Of a DNA stretch of 64,000 nucleotides, positions 1 to 8,132 are shown piece after piece. The first letter of the stretch is position 1. The number at the start of each line of letters is the position of its first letter. A model generated the notes under the pieces. It was not told the origin of the DNA. It was given only the letters and a program-made list of their open reading frames with translations, and searched no databases. The stretch is from Streptomyces sp. BK239 (GTDB lineage: Bacteria; Actinomycetota; Actinomycetes; Streptomycetales; Streptomycetaceae): the NCBI RefSeq assembly GCF_004217285.1, contig NZ_SHKS01000005.1, positions 546,369-610,368 on the forward strand, given 5' to 3'. Both the position numbers and the translations under genes were made by a program.

Positions 1-713
1 CCAGGTTCAACGTGATCGTGTCCGGCGCCACCGGCACCGGCAAGACCACCCTGCTGAACGCCCTGTCCGGGCTCATCCCCGACGGCGAACGCATCATCAC
101 CATCGAGGACTCGGCGGAACTCCAGCTCCAGCAGTCCCACGTGATCCGGCTGGAGTCCCGCCCGCCGAACGTCGAGGGCAAGGGCCGCATCACCATCCGC
201 GACCTGGTCCGCAACTCTCTGCGGATGCGGCCCGACCGGATCGTGGTCGGCGAGGTCCGCGGCGGGGAGTCGCTCGACATGCTCCAGGCCATGTCCACCG
301 GCCACGACGGCTCCCTCGCCACCGTCCACGCCAACAGCGCCGAGGACGCGCTGATGCGGTTGCAGACCCTGGCCTCCATGAGCGACGTCGAGATCCCCTT
401 CGTCGCCCTGCACGACCAGATCAACAGCGCCGTCGACGTCGTCATCCAGCTCACCCGCTTCGCCGACGGCGCCCGCCGCATCACCGAGATCGCCCTGCTG
501 GAGAGCCACGGCGGAGAGCCGTACCGGCTGGCGACGATCGCCCGCTTCAACGCCCGGCCGATGACCGCCGACGGCCGCGTCCACGGCGTCTTCGAGTACT
601 TCCCCCTCCCGCGCCGCACCGCCGACCGCCTCCACATGGCGAGCCAGCCCGTCCCGCAGGCCTTCGGCGTGGCCCGCACCCTCGACGAACTGACGACCAG
701 GGAAGCCCGGTAG
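1..713 (+). CDS. cpaF: CpaF/TadA-type pilus assembly ATPase, 5' end missing
   Basis: Hexameric secretion ATPase of the Tad/Flp pilus system, which powers pilin assembly at the inner face of the membrane. The gene enters from the left edge in frame (reading from base 3), so only the C-terminal 236 or so residues are visible. The visible part starts just before the Walker A motif (SGATGTGKTTLLNAL). It continues through the Asp/His-box region (MRPDRIVVGEVRGGE) and the HDGSLATVHANS segment typical of type II/IV secretion ATPases. Five bases separate its TAG stop from the next ATG (tadB), so the two are in one operon. The family assignment is firm; the N-terminal domain and true start lie outside the window. 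Confidence 0.93.
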   Translation, partial: RFNVIVSGATGTGKTTLLNALSGLIPDGERIITIEDSAELQLQQSHVIRLESRPPNVEGKGRITIRDLVRNSLRMRPDRIVVGEVRGGESLDMLQAMSTGHDGSLATVHANSAEDALMRLQTLASMSDVEIPFVALHDQINSAVDVVIQLTRFADGARRITEIALLESHGGEPYRLATIARFNARPMTADGRVHGVFEYFPLPRRTADRLHMASQPVPQAFGVARTLDELTTREAR

Positions 714-717
714 CCGC

Positions 718-1662
718 ATGGACCTCGACACCCTCATCAGCCTCACCACCGGCGCCGCCCTGCTGACCTGCGCCCTGGCCGTCACCGGCGTGCACGTCTA
801 CGCCAGGGGCCGCGCGCAGCGCGCGGCGCTCGTGGAGCGGCTGTCGTACACCGGACAGACCGCGGCGAGCGGACGCCGGCGCCGCTTCCGCACCCTGGAC
901 CGGCGGCTGCGCCGCACGGCGGCGGGCCGCAGGCTGGAACGGAAACTGGCGGCGACGGGACTCGACGTCACACCCGGGGAGTTCGCCGTCTGCATGCTGG
1001 CGGCGGTGGCCGGACTGTGGCTGATCGGCCAGGCCACCCTGGCCCCCTTCTTCGGCCCACTGGCCGGACTCCTTGGCCTCTGGGCGGCCTGGCAGTTCCT
1101 CAACTGGCAACGCCAGAAACGCATCGAGCGCTTCATCAACCAACTCCCCGAACTCGCGCGCATCCTGGCCAACGCGACCAACGCAGGACTCGCCCTGCGC
1201 ACCGCGATCGGCATGGCGGCGGAAGAACTCGAAGCTCCCGCTGGAGAGGAACTCGCCAAAGTGGCGAACCAGTTGGCCGTCGGCCATTCTCTCGACGACG
1301 CACTCGGCGAACTCGCCGACCGCCTCCCCTCCCGCGAACTGGTCGTGCTCGTCACCACGCTGGTCCTCTCCAACCGCGCCGGCGGCCAGGTCGTCGCCGC
1401 CCTGCGCAACCTGACGGAGACCCTGGAGGAACGCAAGGAGACCCGACGCGAGGTACGCACGCAGCTTTCCCAGGTGAACATGACGTCCTACGCGGTGCCG
1501 GCGCTGGGCGTCGGGGCGCTGTTCCTCATGGACAGCGTCGAGGACGGCACCCTGGACCGCATGACCGGCTCCGCCGTCGGCCAGGCCTGCGTGATCGTCG
1601 CCTTCGCCCTCTACGCCGTCGGCTTCGTCCTCATCCGCCGCATGTCCCGCATCGACGTCTGA
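718..1662 (+). CDS. tadB: TadB-like type II secretion F-domain membrane protein
   Basis: Inner-membrane platform protein of the Tad pilus, 314 aa. It has an N-terminal membrane segment (about residues 9-28), a basic cytoplasmic linker rich in Arg, and two central hydrophobic segments around residues 92-125. The T2SF domain follows (about 140-280, with QLPELARILANATNAGL and a GGQVVAALRNL segment), and there are further hydrophobic helices at the C-terminus. This matches the family's usual size. It lies 4 bases after cpaF and 15 bases before tadC, with GAGGAGG between, so translation of the three is probably linked. It is expected to pair with TadC as the platform on which CpaF acts. Confidence 0.88.
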   Translation: MDLDTLISLTTGAALLTCALAVTGVHVYARGRAQRAALVERLSYTGQTAASGRRRRFRTLDRRLRRTAAGRRLERKLAATGLDVTPGEFAVCMLAAVAGLWLIGQATLAPFFGPLAGLLGLWAAWQFLNWQRQKRIERFINQLPELARILANATNAGLALRTAIGMAAEELEAPAGEELAKVANQLAVGHSLDDALGELADRLPSRELVVLVTTLVLSNRAGGQVVAALRNLTETLEERKETRREVRTQLSQVNMTSYAVPALGVGALFLMDSVEDGTLDRMTGSAVGQACVIVAFALYAVGFVLIRRMSRIDV

Positions 1663-1677
1663 GGAGGAAACCACGGC

Positions 1678-2565
1678 ATGGATCTCCTGCTCGCACTCCT
1701 CATGGGCGTCGCCGTCTGGGGCGTCTTCACCGGCATCCGCATGTACCGCGCCGAGGTGGAACTCCCCGGCGACCTCGCCCTCGCCCTGGAGGTCGGCTCC
1801 ACCCGCACCGGAGCGGTGGGCTCGCTCGTCGACCGCCTGGGCATGCGGTACGCGCCCGCCGTCCTGCGGCTCATGGGCCCCCGGCAGGTCGCCCGCTACC
1901 GGCGGCGCATCGACCTCGCCGGCAACCCCGGCGGACTCACCGTCGACCGCTACGCGGCCCGCCGCGCGGTCTACGGCGCGATCGGCGCTCTCGGCGTCCT
2001 CGCCGCGCTCCTCCAGGGCAGCTTCCTCATCGCCCTGCTGATGTTCGCCTTCGCCGCGTTCTGGTCCGAGGTCGGCATCTGGTCCGCGATCCGCGTCCGC
2101 AAGGACGCCATCGAACGCACCCTGCCCGACTTCCTCGACGTGCTGGCCGTCGTCGTCAGCGCGGGCCTCGGCTTCCGCCAGGCCCTGGACCGCGTCGCGT
2201 CCCGCTACCAGGGCCCGTGGGCGGACGAGATCCGCATCACCCTGCGTCAGATGGACCTCGGCGTCAGCCGCCGCGAGGCCTTCCAGGAACTGCGCCGCCG
2301 CAACGACTCCGAACAGGTCGCCATGTTCGTCACCGCGCTCCAGCAGGGCGAGGAACTGGGCGCGCCGATCGTCGACACCCTCGTCTCCATCGCCAAGGAC
2401 ATGCGCCGCACGGACGCCCAGAACGCCCGCCGCAAGGCCGCCCGCGCCGTCCCCAAGGCCACCTTGATGATCACCACGTTCATGGTCCCGGCCACGATGC
2501 TCCTCCTCGGCGCGGGCATGCTGCTCGGCTCCGGCACCGACTTCAGCTCGATCACGGGCGAGTAG
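1678..2565 (+). CDS. tadC: TadC-like type II secretion F-domain membrane protein
   Basis: Second inner-membrane platform protein of the Tad pilus, 295 aa, paralogous to the preceding gene. Hydrophobic segments are seen at about 1-20, 100-135 and 262-285. The T2SF core carries ERTLPDFLDVLAVVVSAGLG and QQGEELGAPIVDTL. The ATG at 1678 is preceded by GAGGAGGAAA at a good spacing. The stop is followed at once by a G-rich ribosome-binding stretch serving the sensor kinase gene, so the pilus genes and the two-component genes appear to be one transcription unit. Confidence 0.87.
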   Translation: MDLLLALLMGVAVWGVFTGIRMYRAEVELPGDLALALEVGSTRTGAVGSLVDRLGMRYAPAVLRLMGPRQVARYRRRIDLAGNPGGLTVDRYAARRAVYGAIGALGVLAALLQGSFLIALLMFAFAAFWSEVGIWSAIRVRKDAIERTLPDFLDVLAVVVSAGLGFRQALDRVASRYQGPWADEIRITLRQMDLGVSRREAFQELRRRNDSEQVAMFVTALQQGEELGAPIVDTLVSIAKDMRRTDAQNARRKAARAVPKATLMITTFMVPATMLLLGAGMLLGSGTDFSSITGE

Positions 2566-2582
2566 GGGGGAGGGGGATGGCC

Positions 2583-3905
2583 ATGACGGCGACGGCGCGC
2601 CGGGAAGCCAGAGGACTCAGAGCGCTGTTAGGACGCCGGACAGCGCCCCGGGAACCCGTCACCGGCCCGCCGCTCACCCTTCAGATCAACGCCCTCCAGG
2701 CGATGTGCCGGCAGGTCTTCGGCTTCCGCCTCGCCATGATCGCCCTGGCCGCCCCGGCGGCGCTCCTCAACGCCACCCCCGGCCTGGGCGTCCGCCTGGT
2801 GGGCGCGGCCGTCGTCATCACCTTCATGGGCTCCTACGCCCTCTTCCGCGACTGGGAGCGCTTCGGCCCCCTCCTCCTGCGCCACCCCAGCCTCCTGGCC
2901 GTCGACACCCTCTTCGGCACCCTGCTGCTGGTCTCCGCCGGCCCCGACACCACGCTCGCCTACGTCAGCGTCTGCACCCCGCTGCTCGCCGGCATCGTCT
3001 ACGGCTGGCGCGGCGCCGCCTGCTTCGCCTCCCTCCAGTCACTGATCCTCCTGCTGGTCCACGCCACCCTGGAGCGGGAGTCGGGCACGGGCCTCGCCGA
3101 GAGACTCGTACTGCCCGGCTTCTGCCTCATCACCGGGGCCGTGGGGTCCACCCTGCGCGGACTCATGCTGCGCTTCGGCACCGCCACCCAGGCCCTGACC
3201 GCCGTCCGGGCCCGGCTCGCCGTCACCGAGGCGGTCGCCGCCGAACGGGCCCGGCTCGCCCGCGAGATGCACGACTCCGTCGCCAAGACCCTGCACGGTG
3301 TCGCCCTCGCGGCGGACGGCCTGGCCCACTCCGCGACATCGCCGCACCCCGACCCCGAGCGGGTACGGCGACAGGCCGAACTCGTCGCCCGTGCCGCCCG
3401 CCGGGCCGCCGCCGAGTCCCGCGAACTCCTCACCGACCTGCGCCGGGAATCCGACCCGGCCCACGGTGTCGACGTCCTCGCCGAACTCGCCGCCCTCACA
3501 TACGACTTCGCGTCCCGCACGGACCTGCCGGCCACGTACCACGCCACGGGCGACCACGCCTCCCTCCCCGTCCCGCCCGCCGTCGCCCGCCAGCTCCTGA
3601 CGATCGCCTCGGAAGCCCTGGAGAACGCCCACCGCCACGCGGACTCCTCCCAGGTCCAGGTGCGGGCGGGTGTGGACGACCACCTCCTCCGCGTCGGCGT
3701 CCTCGACGACGGCCGCGGCCTGCCGGCCGACACCGACCTGCAACGGCTGCGGAAAGAAGGGCACTTCGGGATCGTCGGCATGACCGAGCGGGCAGCCTCC
3801 GTCGGCGCCCGCCTCACCATCGGACCCCGCCCGGACGCCCGCGGCACCGAAGTCCTCCTGGAACTCCCGCTCGACGCCGTGACCGACCACCCGCTCACCT
3901 CATGA
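2583..3905 (+). CDS. NarL-family sensor histidine kinase of the Tad locus
   Basis: Membrane histidine kinase, about 440 aa. Five or so hydrophobic helices (roughly residues 35-175) are followed by a short coiled linker. The HisKA_3 dimerisation box has the phosphoacceptor His in REMHDSVAKTLHG (about residue 229). The HATPase domain has an N-box (SEALENAHRHAD) and G-box (DDGRGL, GHFGIVGMTERA). I chose the ATG at 2583, which sits 6 bases after GGAGGGGG; an in-frame ATG at 2577 is too close to that site. Its stop overlaps the region containing the response regulator's ribosome-binding site. The location suggests that it senses an envelope signal and controls the pilus operon; the stimulus is unknown. 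Confidence 0.88.
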   Translation: MTATARREARGLRALLGRRTAPREPVTGPPLTLQINALQAMCRQVFGFRLAMIALAAPAALLNATPGLGVRLVGAAVVITFMGSYALFRDWERFGPLLLRHPSLLAVDTLFGTLLLVSAGPDTTLAYVSVCTPLLAGIVYGWRGAACFASLQSLILLLVHATLERESGTGLAERLVLPGFCLITGAVGSTLRGLMLRFGTATQALTAVRARLAVTEAVAAERARLAREMHDSVAKTLHGVALAADGLAHSATSPHPDPERVRRQAELVARAARRAAAESRELLTDLRRESDPAHGVDVLAELAALTYDFASRTDLPATYHATGDHASLPVPPAVARQLLTIASEALENAHRHADSSQVQVRAGVDDHLLRVGVLDDGRGLPADTDLQRLRKEGHFGIVGMTERAASVGARLTIGPRPDARGTEVLLELPLDAVTDHPLTS

Positions 3906-3919
3906 GAGGAGGCCGCCCG

Positions 3920-4672
3920 ATGCCGAACCAGCCGCCGCCCGGCCGGGAACCCGCCCCCACGCCCGTGCGCGTGATCGTGGCGGACGACAACCCGGTGGTC
4001 CGCGCGGGCCTGACCGCACTGCTCCACTGCCGGGAGGACATCGACGTCGTCGCGGAGGCCGCGGACGGCCGCCAGGCCTACGAGGCCGCCCTGCGGCACC
4101 GGCCCGACGTCGTCCTCCTCGACGTCCGCATGCCCGGCGTGGACGGCCTCTCCGTCCTGCCCCACCTGGCGCCGATCGCCCCGGTGCTGATGCTCACCTA
4201 CAGCGACGAGCACAGGATCGTCCAGGAGGCCCTGCTGCGGGGGGCCGGCGGCTACCTGGTCCACGGGGAGTTCACCGTGGACGAGCTGCTCTCCGCCGTA
4301 CGGGACGCCCGCCGGGGCCGCGCCCACTTCACCCCGACGGCGGCCACCGCGGCCCTCGCCCACCTCCGCGCCGGTGCGACTGCACATGCTGACGTAGGCT
4401 CACTCCCCCCATTCTCAGGAACTTTTACGGAACCGCTTTCGCAACTGCAATCGCCTGTGGGACAGTCACGCACAGGGTTCCGGCTCAGCGGGAGGGAGGC
4501 GGAGATCATGGACCTGATCGCCTCGGGCATGAACAACCAGCAGATCGCCGCCGCCTGCTTCATCAGCGAGAAGACGGTCAAGAACCACATCAACCGCATC
4601 TTCGCCAAGCTGCACAGCAGCAGCCGCGCCGAAGCGGCGGCCAAGTGGCTGGGCACGGCGGTGACGACATGA
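3920..4672 (+). CDS. NarL/LuxR-type response regulator
   Basis: Two-component response regulator of 250 aa, partner of the kinase just upstream. The receiver domain (about residues 15-130) shows the acidic pair (VADDN), the phospho-Asp in VVLLDVRMPGVDG and the Thr in LMLTYSDEH. The LuxR helix-turn-helix at the C-terminus (about 180-245) contains LSGREAEIMDLIASGM and ISEKTVKNHINRIFAKL. The ATG at 3920 is 7 bases after GAGGAGG. A weaker upstream ATG at 3902 overlaps the kinase stop. A linker of about 40 residues rich in Ser/Pro separates the domains and is coded by less GC-rich DNA (around 4395-4460). It probably activates the pilin gene that follows. Confidence 0.9.
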   Translation: MPNQPPPGREPAPTPVRVIVADDNPVVRAGLTALLHCREDIDVVAEAADGRQAYEAALRHRPDVVLLDVRMPGVDGLSVLPHLAPIAPVLMLTYSDEHRIVQEALLRGAGGYLVHGEFTVDELLSAVRDARRGRAHFTPTAATAALAHLRAGATAHADVGSLPPFSGTFTEPLSQLQSPVGQSRTGFRLSGREAEIMDLIASGMNNQQIAAACFISEKTVKNHINRIFAKLHSSSRAEAAAKWLGTAVTT

Positions 4673-4786
4673 CGCGCCGCACACCGACGACTTGGGCCCG
4701 GGCTTGGGCCCTGGGACCCTCCCCCTCATCCCGCCTCGCGCCCTACGTTCCTCGTGCCGGTAACGCCTCATACGGAGAGGAACGCC

Positions 4787-5017
4787 ATGAGCGACCTGAT
4801 GCTGAAGACCACCGTCGCGGCCAGGACCCGGGTGAGCGGCTGGGCCGACACGACGGTCCGGGCGATGCGCCGGCGCGGCGACCGGGGGCAGACGGCGGTC
4901 GAGTACCTGGGCATCATCGCGGTGGTGGTGGCGATCGTAGTGCTGATCGCGAACACGAATCTGGGGCAGACGATCGTGGACAAGCTCACCACTCAGATCG
5001 GCAAGGTAGCTCCCTGA
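4787..5017 (+). CDS. Flp/TadE-type pilin, small prepilin
   Basis: Small pilin-like protein of 76 aa. After a 35-residue basic N-terminus comes GQTAVEYLGIIAVVVAIVVLI, which combines the Gly-x-x-x-Val-Glu-Tyr signature of Flp prepilins with a single hydrophobic helix. Cleavage would be expected near the Gly before QTAVEY by the prepilin peptidase, as in the Tad family. The long basic leader is typical of actinobacterial members. The ATG at 4787 follows GGAGAGG at 6 bases. A 114-base gap separates it from the response regulator, so it may have its own promoter, which would fit its need for high expression. Its stop overlaps the possible start of the next gene. Confidence 0.85.
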   Translation: MSDLMLKTTVAARTRVSGWADTTVRAMRRRGDRGQTAVEYLGIIAVVVAIVVLIANTNLGQTIVDKLTTQIGKVAP

Positions 5018-5604
5018 GCCAACCTCGCCTTCGGAGCGACGCAGGGCAGGTCTTCCCCATCTACATCACGGTGGTGGCGGGCCTGCTCTTTGTCGCGTTC
5101 GCGTTCTTCGCGGTCGGTCAGGCGGCGGTGAAGCGCAACGAGGCGCAGACCGCCGCGGACGCCGCGGCGCTGGCGGCGGCCCAGGAGACCAGGGACGAGC
5201 TCGCCGACCTGTGGGTGCTGGCCGTTCTCGACCCGACGAAGTGGCAGGACATCTTCGACGGCGACGGCGGAAGCAACCGGTGCGAGCGGGCGGTGGAGTT
5301 GGCCGCGATGAACGACGCGACGGCCCAATGCTCCCCTGACGGCCCACTGAGTTACAGAGTCGAGGTGGCCACGAACAAGCCCATCGGCGAGTCGGTCGTG
5401 CCCGGCACGGCGGGCAGGCTCGCGCACGCCGAGGCCGTCGCGGTGATCGAGCCGCTGTGCGACCCTCCCGGCCAGATCCCGCCGGGCAATGGACTGCCCA
5501 CGCTCAACTGCGACGACGACGTCGACTGGGTGCTGGACCCGGCGGACCTGACCGACCTGCCCGCGCCCGAGGACCTGTTCGACGTCCACCTGGCCGACGG
5601 CTGA
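5014..5604 (+). CDS. TadE/TadG-like pseudopilin protein
   Basis: Membrane-anchored protein of about 196 aa with the TadE/TadG N-terminal signature: DAGQVFPIYITVVAG, a single transmembrane helix (about residues 15-37), then AAVKRNEAQTAADAAALAAAQE, the Ala-rich heptad segment typical of Flp-locus pseudopilins. The remaining extracytoplasmic part has four or more Cys. The start is uncertain. No ATG, GTG or TTG lies between the pilin stop and the helix. I use the CTG at 5014, which overlaps the pilin stop (CTGA) and has AAGG upstream. The other choice would be a start inside the pilin gene. The strong pilin linkage makes a role in the Tad pilus likely. Confidence 0.72.
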   Translation: MSQPRLRSDAGQVFPIYITVVAGLLFVAFAFFAVGQAAVKRNEAQTAADAAALAAAQETRDELADLWVLAVLDPTKWQDIFDGDGGSNRCERAVELAAMNDATAQCSPDGPLSYRVEVATNKPIGESVVPGTAGRLAHAEAVAVIEPLCDPPGQIPPGNGLPTLNCDDDVDWVLDPADLTDLPAPEDLFDVHLADG

Positions 5605-5626
5605 CGAAGAAAGCGGAGTGATGAAC

Positions 5627-6211
5627 ATGCGATGCACGGCGAAGGCCCGAAGGGGGATGGTCGCGCTGGCGGTCGTCGCGGGGCTCACCCTGGGCTCGGC
5701 CGCGTGTGGCGGTGGAGGTGGAGGTGACGGCGACGGAAAGAAGCCTCAGAGCTCGTCGCCCGCTTCCAAGACCGGAGGATCGCAGCCCAACCCCCAAGAA
5801 GGGCAGGCCGAGGCGCCCATCGCCGAGTTGAAGGGCCCGAGCGGACTTCTCCTCCGGATCACTGCTGCGGTACGTGATTCCGGTGGCTTCGTTACTGTGA
5901 ACGGCTCCCTGAAGAACGACAGTGGGACGGTCGCCACTATCCCGTCGGCGTTGAGCGGCAACGAAACCGAGATCATGAACAACGGCAGGTCCCTCGGCGG
6001 AGCCACCCTCGTCGACTCGAAGAGCAAGAAGCGCTACTACGTCCTCCGCGACACCGAAGGGCGCCCCCTCACCACCACAGGCTTCTCCACCCTCAAGGCC
6101 GGCGAATCGATCGACGTCTTCCTCCAGTTCCCGGCCCCGCCCGCCGGCACCACCGACGTCTCCTTCCAACTCCCGCTGTTCCCCAGCGCGGTAGTCAAGA
6201 TCTCCGGGTGA
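5627..6211 (+). CDS. secreted lipoprotein of unknown function
   Basis: Predicted lipoprotein of 194 aa. It has a basic N-region (RCTAKARR), a hydrophobic stretch and a lipobox LGSAAC followed by a Gly/Asp-rich linker, so the mature protein should be lipid-anchored outside the membrane. The remainder (about 60-190) looks like an immunoglobulin-like beta domain with an alternating hydrophobic pattern (GGFVTVNGSLKNDSG, SIDVFLQFPAPP). I chose the ATG at 5627, 8 bases after GGAG; GTG 5618 and ATG 5621 are too close to it. It lies 22 bases after the TadE/G-like gene and 7 bases before the OmpA-domain gene, so it seems to be part of the same run. Confidence 0.75.
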   Translation: MRCTAKARRGMVALAVVAGLTLGSAACGGGGGGDGDGKKPQSSSPASKTGGSQPNPQEGQAEAPIAELKGPSGLLLRITAAVRDSGGFVTVNGSLKNDSGTVATIPSALSGNETEIMNNGRSLGGATLVDSKSKKRYYVLRDTEGRPLTTTGFSTLKAGESIDVFLQFPAPPAGTTDVSFQLPLFPSAVVKISG

Positions 6212-6218
6212 GGCCGCC

Positions 6219-6833
6219 ATGACCCCACGCCTCACCCTCGCGGTCGTCACGGCCACCTTGGTGATCGTCGGCACGGCCCCCACCGCGCACGCCGACACCT
6301 CGCCCAGCGTCCCCCCGGGCACCGAACCCACCGCCGCCGCCCCCGTGAAGGTCGACGCCAACGACCCGGACCTCAAGCTGCCCGAGGGCGGCACCCTCGC
6401 CGAGCCCAAGGTGCTGGACATCAAGGAGGTCGTCGAGGACGAGTCGGGTGACGAGCGGCGCGAGGACACCAACGCGGACGTGACGTTCGCCCTCCAGGCG
6501 GAGGTCCTGTTCGGCAAGGACAGCGCGCGGCTCGGCGCGGCGGCGAAGGCACGGGTCGCGGCGATCGCCGCCGAGATCAAGAAGCAGAACACCACCCTGG
6601 TCCGCGTCTTCGGCTTCACCGACAACCTGGGCTCCTCCGCCCACGGCGACGTCCTGTCGAAACAGCGCGCCGACGCCGTACAGGCGGAACTCGCCGGCGA
6701 CCTGAACAACCCGGGCATCACCTTCGAGGTGCGCGGCTACGGCGAGCAGTACCCCATCTCCGACAACTCCACCGAGGAGGGCCGCAAGAAGAACCGCCGG
6801 GTGGAGGTCACCTTCCCCCGCACGACGAACTGA
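6219..6833 (+). CDS. OmpA-domain secreted protein
   Basis: Secreted protein of 204 aa. It starts with a signal peptide (about residues 1-25, cleavage likely after HADTSP or AHA). A Pro/Asp-rich region follows, then an OmpA C-terminal domain (about 95-200). Key elements of the peptidoglycan-binding fold are visible: LFGKDSARLG, FGFTDNLGS (the TDxxG-type motif with Asp), LSKQRADAVQAEL and NRRVEVTF with the conserved Arg pair. In a Gram-positive organism this would bind the cell wall. Directly following a lipoprotein and the Tad genes, it may anchor or gate the pilus in the wall; that role is inferred from position only. Its 3' end overlaps the convergent DUF192 gene by 26 bases. Confidence 0.83.
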   Translation: MTPRLTLAVVTATLVIVGTAPTAHADTSPSVPPGTEPTAAAPVKVDANDPDLKLPEGGTLAEPKVLDIKEVVEDESGDERREDTNADVTFALQAEVLFGKDSARLGAAAKARVAAIAAEIKKQNTTLVRVFGFTDNLGSSAHGDVLSKQRADAVQAELAGDLNNPGITFEVRGYGEQYPISDNSTEEGRKKNRRVEVTFPRTTN

Positions 6834-7185
6834 CGACCTCCACCCGCACCCCGGCCCCCATCCCCCACCCCGCCATCGCACCGGCCTCCGCCTCCAGGAC
6901 GTGCCGGGCTCGTGGGCGGGGCAGGCCCAGGCGGTTCGGGGGCATGGTGCGTACCGTGAGGACACGCAGGTCGCGGTCCAGGTAGGCCACGTCGATGGGG
7001 ATGCGCATGCGGAAGGTGTGGACGCTGTTGGCGGGGGACAGGAGCAGCGCCCCGTCCAGGGACGTCCGCCCCAGCAGCCCCCGTGTGCGGGCGCGGTAGG
7101 AGGACGCGATCTCCAGCGGGACGGTGACCGCCCCCGCCTCCCCCCGCACGACCAGATGACCCCGTCCGTCACGCCAGCGCGCCAT
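6808..7185 (-). CDS. DUF192 family protein
   Basis: Small protein of 125 aa matching the DUF192 family: VPLEIASSYRARTRGLLGR near the start, the central HTFRMRIPIDVAYLD element (usually FWMRNTLIPLDIAFID in the family) and VLEAEAGAMAGWGMGAG at the end. Members are small beta proteins, often secreted in other bacteria; no signal peptide is seen here. I chose the ATG at 7185, which has GAGGGG 6 bases upstream; a longer reading up to 7650 is a shadow of the opposite-strand gene. Transcription converges with the OmpA-domain gene and the two stops overlap. The function is unknown. Confidence 0.78.
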   Translation of the reverse strand: MARWRDGRGHLVVRGEAGAVTVPLEIASSYRARTRGLLGRTSLDGALLLSPANSVHTFRMRIPIDVAYLDRDLRVLTVRTMPPNRLGLPRPRARHVLEAEAGAMAGWGMGAGVRVEVVSSSCGGR

Positions 7186-7255
7186 GGCGCTCCCCTCACC
7201 GGATCTGATCCGTAAAGCACTTGTCGTCGCGGCGGACGGCGGATAGGAAAGGATC

Positions 7256-8131
7256 ATGACCGCACTCGGCGCCCTCTTCCGACCCCAACTGCCGCCTGAA
7301 CGGCTGCGCGAGATCGCCCGTCTCGCCGACGGTACCGGGCTGGACGAACTCTGGCTGTGGGAGGACTGCTTCCGGGAGGCGGGGATCTCCTCGGCGGCGG
7401 CCGCGCTCGCCTGGACCGAGCGGGTCCGCGTCGGCGTCGGACTGCTGCCGGCCCCGCTGCGCAACGTCGCGCTCACCGCGATGGAGGCGGCCACCCTGCA
7501 CCGGATGTTCCCGGGCCGCGTCGTCCTCGGCGTCGGCCACGGCGTCCAGGACTGGATGGGCCAGGTCGGCGTCCGTGCCGCGTCCCCGCTGACGCTGCTG
7601 CGCGAGTACACCCTCGCCCTGCGCGGTCTGCTGAACGGCGAGCGCCTCACGAGCGGGGGGCGTTACGTGACGCTGGACGACGTCGCCCTGGACTGGCCCC
7701 CGCAGAGCGGCGCCGAGGTGCTGGTGGGCGGCATCGGCCCGCACACCCTGCGGCTGTCCGGCGAGGTCGCCGACGGCACCGTCCTCAACGAGTCCTTCTC
7801 GCCGGACGGCGTGCGCGAGGCCCGCCGGATCATCGAGGAGGGCAGGTCGGCGGCCGGCCGGGACGACGGACACCACCGGATCGTCGTCTACCTCACCACC
7901 GCCACCGGCCCCGGCGCCGCCGCCCGCCTGGACCGCGAACTGGCCGCGACCGGCCTCACCGGCACCCCCGGGCTGGGCGTCGCCGGTGACGCGGCCACGG
8001 TCGCGGAGACCGTCCAGCGGTTCGCCGACGCCGGCGCCGACACCGTCGTCCTCCTCCCGACGGCCGACGAACCCGACCCCGAGGGTTTCGTCCGGTTCGC
8101 CGGGGACGCCGTACGACCGCTGGTGAAGTGA
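7256..8131 (+). CDS. luciferase-like (F420-dependent type) oxidoreductase
   Basis: Bacterial-luciferase-like monooxygenase/reductase of 291 aa with the TIM-barrel features of the LLM family: LADGTGLDELWLWEDCF near the N-terminus, RVRVGVGLLPAPLRN, the VLGVGHGVQDWM segment and EVLVGGIGPHTLRL for cofactor binding. In mycobacteria and Streptomyces such proteins usually use coenzyme F420. The substrate cannot be told. The ATG at 7256 has AGGAAAGG just upstream. A single base separates its stop from the following methyltransferase gene, so the two form an operon. The divergent DUF192 gene starts 70 bases upstream and the promoter for both must lie in between. Confidence 0.82.
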   Translation: MTALGALFRPQLPPERLREIARLADGTGLDELWLWEDCFREAGISSAAAALAWTERVRVGVGLLPAPLRNVALTAMEAATLHRMFPGRVVLGVGHGVQDWMGQVGVRAASPLTLLREYTLALRGLLNGERLTSGGRYVTLDDVALDWPPQSGAEVLVGGIGPHTLRLSGEVADGTVLNESFSPDGVREARRIIEEGRSAAGRDDGHHRIVVYLTTATGPGAAARLDRELAATGLTGTPGLGVAGDAATVAETVQRFADAGADTVVLLPTADEPDPEGFVRFAGDAVRPLVK

Positions 8132-8132
8132 C

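Noticed and set aside
547..1674. Long minus-strand open frame opposite tadB
   Set aside because: Its product is Gly/Asp/Arg-rich without any family pattern and lies exactly opposite a recognised gene; a codon-bias shadow.
1017..2576. In-frame extension of the sensor kinase to the left
   Set aside because: The extension is Arg/Pro-rich and lies over tadB and tadC in another frame; the kinase starts at 2583 with a good ribosome-binding site.
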